DNA from: Nocardioides sp. URHA0020
Lineage (GTDB): Bacteria > Actinomycetota > Actinomycetes > Propionibacteriales > Nocardioidaceae
Length of the DNA stretch: 64,000 nt
Reading direction: 5' to 3'
NCBI RefSeq assembly: GCF_000620705.1
Contig: NZ_KK211170.1
Location: 132,836 to 196,835 of the forward strand
Part shown: piece after piece, positions 57,379-64,000 of the stretch
Numbering within the stretch: the first letter of the stretch is position 1
Layout of the letters: the number at the start of each line of letters is the position of its first letter
The notes under the pieces: model-generated
Seen by the model: only the letters and a program-made list of their open reading frames with translations
Database searches by the model: none
What the model was told of the DNA's origin: nothing
Translations under genes and position numbers: made by a program

Positions 57379-60042
57379 ATGGCGACCCGTACGTCTTCCC
57401 CGCCGGGGTCGCGGAGCAAGAGCACGTCCACCGCCCGAGCTGCGAGCACCACCCGTAGTCCGGGCAAGACGACCTCGAGCGCCCGATCCCGGAGTACCAG
57501 CCCCCAGCGCAAGCCTGCCCCGAAGAAGGCGGTGAGCAAGCGCCAGCCCGCCTCCCGCCGTCCGGCGCCCAAGCGGCCGGCCGCCAAGCGGCCCGCCCCG
57601 CGCGCCGTACGCAACGGGCCCGGGCCGATCGCCCGCTTCTTCGCCCTGGTCTTCCGCGGCGTCGCCGCGGTCTGGCTCGCCGTCGCCCACGGCCTCGGCG
57701 CCGTCGCGCGCGGCGTCGGGCACACCGCCCGCGACCTCGAGCCCGAGCACCGCCGCGACGGTCTCGGCCTCTTCCTCTTCGGCGCCGCCGTCGTGGTCGC
57801 CGCCTCGGTGTGGTGGCAGCTCCCGGGCTCCGTCATGGACCTCGCGCGCACCATCGTCCAGGGCTCCGTCGGCAAGGTCGGCTTCCTGGTCCCGCTCGCG
57901 CTCCTCTACGTCGGGTGGCGCACCATGCGCGACCCCGAGGACGCCGGCCCCGCCGGTCGTCAGGTCGTCGGCTGGACCTCGTTGGCCTTCGGCGTCCTGG
58001 GCATCGTCCAGATCGCGGAGGGCAACCCACAGCCCGACCTCGGCGACACCAGCGACCTGCAGGGCGCCGGCGGCGCCATCGGCTACGTCGTCGCCAGCCT
58101 GCTGCTCGACCTGCTGCGCTCGGCGTACGTCGTCGTGCCCCTGCTCGCGCTGCTCGCCTTCTTCGGCGTCCTGATCATCACCTCGACCCCGCTCTACCAG
58201 GTCCCGGCGCGGCTCGCCGAGGCCCGCGACCGGCTGCTGGGTCACGAGGCGTACGCCGAGGAGGACCCGGACGCCACCCAGGCGATCCCGGCCACCCGCA
58301 GCCGGCGCAAGAAGGGCACCGACGACGCCGAGGTCGACCCCGACATGGGCGACCCGGCGTACGACAGCCCGGTCCTCGCCGATCGCGAGCTGCGCAAGCG
58401 CAAGAAGCGCCTGGAGACCACCGACGACGGTCTCGACATCTTCGCGCCCGACCTGATCGGCCCGGCCCCGGCCGTGGTGCCCGAGGTCGAGGTCGAGGAG
58501 CCGAAGGCCGACCTGCAGCCGCCGCCGCACACGCCGCTGCCCCCGCGCGTCGAGCAGCTCGCGCTGTCCGGCGACATCGTCTACTCCCTGCCGGCCAACG
58601 AGGTCCTCAAGCCGGGCTCGGTCCACAAGGCCCGCTCGCAGGCGAGCGACGCCGTGGTCGACCGGCTCACGCAGGTGCTCGAGGAGTTCGCGATCGACGC
58701 CCAGGTCACGGGCTACACCCGCGGCCCCACCGTCACCCGCTACGAGGTCGAGGTCGGCCCCGCGGTCAAGGTCGAGAAGGTCACCGCGCTGTCCAAGAAC
58801 ATCGCGTACGCCGTCGCATCGGCCGACGTCCGCATCCTCAGCCCGATCCCCGGCAAGTCCGCGATCGGCATCGAGATCCCCAACACCGACAAGGAGGTCG
58901 TCTCCCTCGGCGACGTCCTGCGCTCCAACACGGCGCGCACCGACCACCACCCGATGGTGGTCGGGCTCGGCAAGGACGTCGAGGGCGGCTTCGTGGTGGC
59001 CAACCTGGCCAAGATGCCGCACCTGCTCGTCGCCGGCGCCACCGGCTCCGGCAAGTCAAGCTTCATCAACTCGATGATCACCTCGATCCTGATGCGGGCC
59101 ACGCCCGACGAGATCCGGATGATCATGGTCGACCCCAAGCGGGTCGAGCTGAACGCCTACGAGGGCGTCCCGCACCTGATCACCCCGATCATCACCAACC
59201 CCAAGAAGGCCGCCGAGGCGCTGGCGTGGGTCGTCCGCGAGATGGACATGCGGTACGACGACCTCGCCAACTTCGGCTTCCGGCACATCGACGACTTCAA
59301 CAAGGCCGTCCGTGCGGGCAAGGTGCAGGTGCCGCCCGGGAGCGAGCGGGTGCTCACGCCGTACCCCTACCTGCTGGTGATCGTCGACGAGCTCGCCGAC
59401 CTGATGATGGTCGCCCCGCGCGACGTCGAGGACGCGATCGTCCGGATCACCCAGCTGGCCCGGGCCGCCGGCATCCACCTGGTGCTGGCGACCCAGCGCC
59501 CCTCGGTCGACGTCGTCACCGGGCTGATCAAGGCCAACGTGCCCTCGCGCCTGGCGTTCGCCACCTCCTCGGTCACCGACAGCCGGGTCATCCTCGACCA
59601 GCCGGGCGCGGAGAAGCTGGTCGGCCAGGGCGACGGGCTCTTCCTGCCGATGGGCTCGTCCAAGGCCGTGCGCGTGCAGGGCTCCTGGGTCACCGAGGCC
59701 GAGATCGCCCAGGTGGTCAAGCACTGCAAGAGCCAGCTCGAGCCGACGTACCGCGACGACGTCACGGCGCCGGCGGCGAGCAAGCGCGAGATCGACGACG
59801 ACATCGGCGACGACATGGACCTGGTCATCCAGGCCATCGAGCTCGTCGTGTCGACCCAGTTCGGCTCCACGTCGATGCTGCAGCGCAAGCTGCGCGTCGG
59901 CTTCGCGAAGGCGGGCCGGCTGATGGACATCATGGAGAGCCGGGGAGTGGTCGGGCCGAGCGAGGGCTCGAAGGCCCGCGACGTCCTGGTCAAGCCCGAT
60001 GAGATCGACGCCGTGATCATGACCCTCCAGGGGGAGATGTGA
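57379..60042 (+). CDS. ftsK: DNA translocase FtsK
   Basis: This 887-aa septal DNA pump segregates chromosomes at division. A basic Ser/Pro/Lys-rich tail (about 1-85) precedes four or so membrane helices (about 125-275) and a linker. The alpha/beta motor follows with Walker A 'GATGSGKSSFINSM' (about 553) and Walker B 'YLLVIVDELADLMM'. The C-terminal gamma winged helix ('ELVVSTQFGSTSMLQRKLRV', 'AGRLMDIMESRGVVGPSEGS') recognises polar sequences. ATG 57379 is set by the -10 box. The stop overlaps the next GTG. Confidence 0.96.
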   Translation: MATRTSSPPGSRSKSTSTARAASTTRSPGKTTSSARSRSTSPQRKPAPKKAVSKRQPASRRPAPKRPAAKRPAPRAVRNGPGPIARFFALVFRGVAAVWLAVAHGLGAVARGVGHTARDLEPEHRRDGLGLFLFGAAVVVAASVWWQLPGSVMDLARTIVQGSVGKVGFLVPLALLYVGWRTMRDPEDAGPAGRQVVGWTSLAFGVLGIVQIAEGNPQPDLGDTSDLQGAGGAIGYVVASLLLDLLRSAYVVVPLLALLAFFGVLIITSTPLYQVPARLAEARDRLLGHEAYAEEDPDATQAIPATRSRRKKGTDDAEVDPDMGDPAYDSPVLADRELRKRKKRLETTDDGLDIFAPDLIGPAPAVVPEVEVEEPKADLQPPPHTPLPPRVEQLALSGDIVYSLPANEVLKPGSVHKARSQASDAVVDRLTQVLEEFAIDAQVTGYTRGPTVTRYEVEVGPAVKVEKVTALSKNIAYAVASADVRILSPIPGKSAIGIEIPNTDKEVVSLGDVLRSNTARTDHHPMVVGLGKDVEGGFVVANLAKMPHLLVAGATGSGKSSFINSMITSILMRATPDEIRMIMVDPKRVELNAYEGVPHLITPIITNPKKAAEALAWVVREMDMRYDDLANFGFRHIDDFNKAVRAGKVQVPPGSERVLTPYPYLLVIVDELADLMMVAPRDVEDAIVRITQLARAAGIHLVLATQRPSVDVVTGLIKANVPSRLAFATSSVTDSRVILDQPGAEKLVGQGDGLFLPMGSSKAVRVQGSWVTEAEIAQVVKHCKSQLEPTYRDDVTAPAASKREIDDDIGDDMDLVIQAIELVVSTQFGSTSMLQRKLRVGFAKAGRLMDIMESRGVVGPSEGSKARDVLVKPDEIDAVIMTLQGEM

Positions 60043-61817
60043 GCAACCTCAGCGCACCCGAGCTCGAGCACGCCGACGACGGCGCCGACGAGACCGCCCG
60101 CTCCCCCGAGCCGATCGAGGTGCGCCGCAACGGCGCGCTCTCGGGCGGCATCGGGGCGGTCGCGGCCGTCGTCGCCCTCGCCTACCTGTCCCGCGCGATC
60201 GGGGGCGGCTCCTGGTTCGACTGGCTGCTCGCCCTGGTGATGGGAGGCGTCGCCGCGACGTACCTCTCCGCCTTCGCCGACGCGCGTACGCCGCTCCTGG
60301 TCGCCGACGACCAGGGCATCCGGATCCGCAAGGGTCGCCGCTGGCACGGCTTCCTCTGGGCGGCCGTCGACGAGGTGGCCCACCTGCCACGACGCGGGCT
60401 GCGCGACGGCCGGCTGTCGGTCCTCGCCCACGACGCCGAGGCCGAGATGTCGGTCCCGCTGTCGCTGTCCACCTGGGTCTCCGGTGCCCACGACGACCTG
60501 ACCATCGCCCTCGAGCAGCTCTCCGGTGACCCGGAGCGCATCGTCGAGCTCGGCGACACCCTGGTCGACGACGTAGGTGACGACGTAGGTGACGACGTAG
60601 GTGACGACGAGGGTGACGACGCGGGTGTCGACGAGGACGAGTGGACCGAGGACGCGCCCGAGGCCGCGTGGGAGGACGACGCCCACCCGGTGCTGCCCGA
60701 CCCGCGGCTGACCGTGGCCCGTGGCCTGGACTACCTGGCCGACCGGCTGCGGCTGCGTCGTCCCGCCGACGTCGGGACCGCGACCGGCGCCGAGGCCGAT
60801 CACGAGGTGGCGGCCGAGGCTCCCGAGCACACCGTCGCCCTCCCGATGGTCGCCAGCGCGACGCCGCTGCCCCTGCGCGACCCCGTGAGCGGCGCGCGCG
60901 TCGAGGCGCGCTTCGAGGGCGCCGCGGCGCTCAAGCTGGACACCGCCGACGTCGACGACACGGCGACCTCGGGCCTGCCCGAGCTCGGCGAGCTGCGACG
61001 CGGTGCCGACTTCGACGAGACCGTCGTCTGGGCGCCCGGGGTCCACCCGATCTCGCGTCCCGGCCAGGCGGTCGAGCCGCTGGTCATCGACGACCTCCCG
61101 GTCGAGCCGGCCGCCGACCCCGTCATCGGCCCGGAGCTCGCGGCCGCCCGGACGCGCCTGGGGCTCACGGTCGACCAGCTCGCCGACCGGACCCGGATCC
61201 GCCCGCACGTCATCGAGTCGATCGAGGTCGACGACTTCGTGCCGTGCGGCGGCGACTTCTACGCCCGCGGCCACCTGCGCACGCTGGCGCGGGTGCTCGG
61301 CGTCGACGCGACGCCGCTGCTGGCGTCGTACGACGACCGCTACGCCGACGCCCCGATCGACGCGCGACGCGTCTTCGAGGCCGAGCTCGCGACCGGGGCC
61401 GAGGGGCCGATCCGCAGCATGCGCGGCGGACCGAACTGGTCGGTGCTGATCGCCGCCGTCATGGCGCTGGTCCTGGTGTGGTCGATCGCCCGGCTGATCA
61501 TGGACAGCCCGGTCGAGCTCACCAACCAGCCGGTGCTCAACGGCTCGCCGTCCTCGCAGGCCAAGCTCGGCCCCGCCGTACCGGTCCTGCTCAACGCGGC
61601 GGCCGGCGGCACCCACGTCGTCGTGCGCGACGGCGCCGGGGAGACCGTCTTCAACGGAGACCTCGCCTTCGGGGAGAAGCGGACCGTCAAGGCCTCGCCG
61701 CCCGTGCGGATCCAGTCGTCCGACGGCGCCCTGCAGGTCAGCGTCGACGGCAAGAAGCGTGGCCCCCTGGGGGCCGAGGGCCAGCCGGCGCAGAACACGT
61801 TCGCCGCGTCGAAGTAG
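60039..61817 (+). CDS. RodZ-like membrane protein with helix-turn-helix
   Basis: This 592-aa protein overlaps the ftsK stop (GTGA). Two N-terminal membrane helices (about 35-78) and an acidic, repeat-containing region come first. They precede a RodZ-type helix-turn-helix (about 365-430: 'LAAARTRLGLTVDQLADRTR', 'IRPHVIESIEVDDFVPCGGD', 'FYARGHLRTLARVLGVDATP'). One transmembrane helix (about 467-487) and a DUF4115-like beta domain ('VVVRDGAGETVFNGDLAFGE') follow. The second half is a full RodZ; the extra N-terminal PH/membrane module is unusual. A role in cell shape or division beside FtsK is likely. Confidence 0.85.
   Translation: MSNLSAPELEHADDGADETARSPEPIEVRRNGALSGGIGAVAAVVALAYLSRAIGGGSWFDWLLALVMGGVAATYLSAFADARTPLLVADDQGIRIRKGRRWHGFLWAAVDEVAHLPRRGLRDGRLSVLAHDAEAEMSVPLSLSTWVSGAHDDLTIALEQLSGDPERIVELGDTLVDDVGDDVGDDVGDDEGDDAGVDEDEWTEDAPEAAWEDDAHPVLPDPRLTVARGLDYLADRLRLRRPADVGTATGAEADHEVAAEAPEHTVALPMVASATPLPLRDPVSGARVEARFEGAAALKLDTADVDDTATSGLPELGELRRGADFDETVVWAPGVHPISRPGQAVEPLVIDDLPVEPAADPVIGPELAAARTRLGLTVDQLADRTRIRPHVIESIEVDDFVPCGGDFYARGHLRTLARVLGVDATPLLASYDDRYADAPIDARRVFEAELATGAEGPIRSMRGGPNWSVLIAAVMALVLVWSIARLIMDSPVELTNQPVLNGSPSSQAKLGPAVPVLLNAAAGGTHVVVRDGAGETVFNGDLAFGEKRTVKASPPVRIQSSDGALQVSVDGKKRGPLGAEGQPAQNTFAASK
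60567..60626 (+). repeat. 12-bp tandem repeat inside the RodZ-like gene
   Basis: GACGACGTAGGT occurs three times exactly, then GACGACGAGGGT and GACGACGCGGGT. This makes five in-frame units encoding DDVG/DDEG/DDAG acidic repeats. Such coding minisatellites can vary in copy number between strains. Confidence 0.85.
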
Positions 61818-61823
61818 GCGCGC

Positions 61824-62510
61824 TCAGCCGTCCCGGAGCCGGTAGCGGCGCTCGGGACGGCCGGTGCCGCCGTACTGCAGGCGCACCGTGGCCTGGTCGC
61901 GGGCGACGAAGTGCTCCAGGTAGCGCCGGGCGCTGACGCGGGACACCCCGACCTCCTCGGCGCACTCGGTCGCCGAGATCTCGCGGCCGCCGGCGAGCGT
62001 CGCCAGGACGGCCTGCGCGGTCTCGGCGCTGAGCCCCTTGGGCAGCACCTCCCGCCCGCGGCCCAGCGGCGCGAAGAAGGCGTCGATGTCGTCCTGGCCC
62101 GCGCGGTCGACCCCGGTGAGCGCCAGGTGGGTCCGCCGGAACGCGTCGAGGCGGGTCGCGAGGTCGTCGTACTCGAACGGCTTCACGAGGTAGTGCGCGG
62201 CACCTGCGGCGGCAGCGGCGCGCACCGTGTCGGCCTCGCGGGCCGCGGTCACCACCAGCACCCCGACGTCGTTGCCGGCGCCCCGCAGCCGACGCAGCAC
62301 CTCGATCCCGCTGATGTCGGGGAGGTGGACGTCGAGGAGCACCAGGTCCGGCGCCAGCCGGTCGATCTCGGCCAGCGCCGTGGTGCCCGTCGCGGCCGTG
62401 CCGACGACGCGGTAGCCCGGCGCGCGCTCCACGAAGCGGGTGTGGATCGACGCCACCATGAAGTCGTCGTCGACCACCAGGACCGTGAGCTCACTGGGGT
62501 GGTCGGGCAT
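61824..62510 (-). CDS. response regulator, CitB/DcuR family
   Basis: This 228-aa protein has an N-terminal receiver ('LTVLVVDDDFMVASIHTRFV', phospho-Asp in 'LVLLDVHLPDISGIE', Lys in 'AHYLVKPFEYDDL'). A C-terminal winged helix-turn-helix of the DpiA/CitB type follows ('ISATECAEEVGVSRVSARRY'). It overlaps the sensor kinase stop by 20 bp and pairs with it. Such systems respond to C4-dicarboxylates or citrate and switch on transporters; the target genes are outside the window. Confidence 0.92.
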   Translation of the reverse strand: MPDHPSELTVLVVDDDFMVASIHTRFVERAPGYRVVGTAATGTTALAEIDRLAPDLVLLDVHLPDISGIEVLRRLRGAGNDVGVLVVTAAREADTVRAAAAAGAAHYLVKPFEYDDLATRLDAFRRTHLALTGVDRAGQDDIDAFFAPLGRGREVLPKGLSAETAQAVLATLAGGREISATECAEEVGVSRVSARRYLEHFVARDQATVRLQYGGTGRPERRYRLRDG

Positions 62511-64000
62511 CGGGATCCTCGGTCGTCACGGGCAGCCGCGCGGTGAAGACCGCGCCGCGGTCATTGTGCACCGACACCGAGCCGCCCCGTCGCTCGCAGA
62601 CGACCTGCACGAGCGCGAGGCCGACCCCCCGGCCGCTGGCGTCGCTGGGCTTGGTGCTGAAGCCACGGTCGAAGATCTCGCCGACCCGCTCCGCAGGGAT
62701 GCCCGGTCCGCTGTCGGCGACCTGGACGACGGCGGTGGCACCGTCGGAGGTCAGTCGTACGTCGACGCGCGCGGCGTCGGCGTCGGCAGCGGCGTCGACG
62801 GCAGCGTCGACGGCATTGTCGACCAGGTTGCCGAGCACCGTGCCGAGGTCGGCCGACAGGTCCGGGTCGAGCCGGGGCAGTCGGCTGTCGTCGCTGAGCG
62901 CGAGCTCCACGCGCCGCTCCGCGGCGAGGCTCGTCTTGGCCACCAGGAGCGCCGCGACCGCGGGGTCCTCGACGCGCTGGAGCACGAAGTCGCTGATCTC
63001 CGCGCGCCGGCGCGTCAGGGTGCCGATCAGCCGGCCCGCCTCGTCGTACTCCTCGAGCTCGAGCAGGCCCGAGATCGTGTGCAGCTGGTTGGCGAACTCG
63101 TGGGTCTGGGCGCGCAGCGTCTCGGTGACGCTCTCCCGCGCGCTGAGCTGGCTCTGCATCGCCAGCAGCTCGGTGCGGTCGCGCAGCGTCGTGACGGTGC
63201 CGGCCGGGCGACCGTCCTGGACGACGTGGTTGCTGTTGAGCACCAGCACCCGCCCGGCCACCACGGCGACGGCGTCGTGCACGTCGTCGCTGCCGAGCAG
63301 GAGCTCGAGCACCCGCAAGGGGAGGTCGAGGTCGACCAGCAGCCGGCCCTGGCTGTCGGGCGGCAGGTCGAGCAGGCCCCGGGCGCTCTCGCTCAGCACC
63401 GTGACCGTCCCGGCCTCGTTGACGGCGATGACGCCTTCGCGCAGCGAGGTGAGCAGGGCTTCGCGCTGGTCGGCCAGGTCCGCGATCTCGGCGGGCTCCA
63501 GGCCGCGGGTGCGTCGCTTGATCAGGCGGGCCAGCAGCCAGGCACCGGCCAGGCCGAGCGCCAGGCCGACGAGCAAGAAGGACAGCAGGTCCGGCAGCGT
63601 CTGGCGCAGCCGCTCCGCGAGGGACGGGTAGCGCTCGGTGACCACCGCCACCCCGACCAGCTCGCCGGCGTCGACGTCCTCCTGGATGCCGATGACCGGC
63701 ACCTGCGCCGCGATCGCCTGCTCCCCGCGGTCGTCGAGGTCGCCGTTCCACGCGCGCCGGCGGCTGACACCCGGCCCGAGGTCGATCCGGTCCCCGACCC
63801 GGGTGGGGTCGGTCGACACCAGCACCCGCCCGGTGGGGTCGGTCAGGTAGACCGCCGAGGCGCCGCTGTCGTCCTGGCGCTGCTGGGCGTACGACGCCAG
63901 CGCCAGCCGCTGGCTCGGCTGGTCCATGCCGACCTGCACGGCAGCGGTGCTGGCGAGGTTTTCGGCGCTCGCCCGGAGCCGGGCGCCGCGGGCGTCACGG
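62491..64000 (-). CDS. sensor histidine kinase, CitA/DcuS family (5' end beyond window)
   Basis: The frame is open to the window edge, so the N-terminus, including the first membrane helix, is missing. Visible in order: the extracytoplasmic PAS-like sensor ('SGASAVYLTDPTGRVLVSTD'), a transmembrane helix ('LPDLLSFLLVGLALGLAGAW'), a cytosolic PAS ('LTSLREGVIAVNEAGTVTVL'), the H-box 'LRAQTHEFANQLHTISGLLE' typical of CitA/DcuS, and HATPase motifs ('LGNLVDNAVDAA', 'VADSGPGIPAE', 'GRGVGLALVQ'). It forms a two-component pair with the overlapping response regulator. Confidence 0.92.
   Translation of the reverse strand, partial: RDARGARLRASAENLASTAAVQVGMDQPSQRLALASYAQQRQDDSGASAVYLTDPTGRVLVSTDPTRVGDRIDLGPGVSRRRAWNGDLDDRGEQAIAAQVPVIGIQEDVDAGELVGVAVVTERYPSLAERLRQTLPDLLSFLLVGLALGLAGAWLLARLIKRRTRGLEPAEIADLADQREALLTSLREGVIAVNEAGTVTVLSESARGLLDLPPDSQGRLLVDLDLPLRVLELLLGSDDVHDAVAVVAGRVLVLNSNHVVQDGRPAGTVTTLRDRTELLAMQSQLSARESVTETLRAQTHEFANQLHTISGLLELEEYDEAGRLIGTLTRRRAEISDFVLQRVEDPAVAALLVAKTSLAAERRVELALSDDSRLPRLDPDLSADLGTVLGNLVDNAVDAAVDAAADADAARVDVRLTSDGATAVVQVADSGPGIPAERVGEIFDRGFSTKPSDASGRGVGLALVQVVCERRGGSVSVHNDRGAVFTARLPVTTEDPDARPPQ

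Overview
This 64 kb window is high-GC actinobacterial chromosome. The best guess is Nocardioides or a close Nocardioidaceae relative. That placement is an inference from very high GC coding sequence, a GlnR-type operator upstream of glnA, a lipB-lipA-DUF4191 block, a thyA-folA-LLM-dapA-rnj-ftsK block, and many start codons that follow a TANNNT -10 box by 6-8 nt with no Shine-Dalgarno (leaderless mRNAs). No rRNA, tRNA or CRISPR array was seen.

Region 1 (1-15.6 kb) is chromosomal accessory sequence. It holds stress proteins (PPOX-fold flavoprotein, two tandem universal stress proteins, a CBS pair) and a TetR regulator divergent from a rifampicin-phosphotransferase-like PEP-dikinase-family enzyme and a CrtC/DUF7064-like protein. 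It also holds an MFS exporter, a yybP-ykoY (Mn2+) riboswitch ahead of a GDT1-family transporter, a secreted beta-propeller, and a GntR/membrane-protein pair with a perfect operator palindrome. A FUSC transporter and a GlxA-type regulator divergent from an isochorismatase-family hydrolase complete it.

Region 2 (about 15.65-32.45 kb) looks like a mosaic genomic island. It is flanked and interrupted by related stem-loop repeats and by copies of a CGTTYNYGCAGGTCAG motif. It contains a lower-GC two-gene unit: a 1135-aa DUF4157 (eCIS-core) protein with a nucleoside phosphorylase/nucleosidase-like C-terminal region, overlapping by ATGA a 129-aa unknown partner. It also contains an IS110 transposase fragment cut at one repeat, a frameshifted GAF-LuxR regulator, a zinc-alcohol-dehydrogenase cluster with a DJ-1/PfpI protein and unknown partners, a DUF2254 membrane protein, a histidine-kinase fragment, a tyrosine integrase and a frameshifted excisionase. 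The integrase end lies next to the glnA terminator.

Region 3 (32.5-64 kb) is core genome: glnA with a GlnR box, an RDD protein, an LppX-type lipoprotein, DUF4191, lipA, lipB with a Tat esterase, a TIGR01777 epimerase, and a PAS-GAF-HisKA-HATPase-REC-REC-HPt hybrid kinase. Then come sucB and lpdA (2-oxoacid dehydrogenase E2/E3), pepA, gcvT, a sigma-factor-like/beta-propeller fusion, a PhzF protein, thyA-folA, an LLM F420-type oxidoreductase, dapA, rnj, ftsK, a RodZ-like protein, and a CitA/CitB-type two-component pair cut by the window edge.

The most novel item is the DUF4157-nucleosidase protein and its overlapping partner. It is a candidate toxin/effector pair carried on the island.
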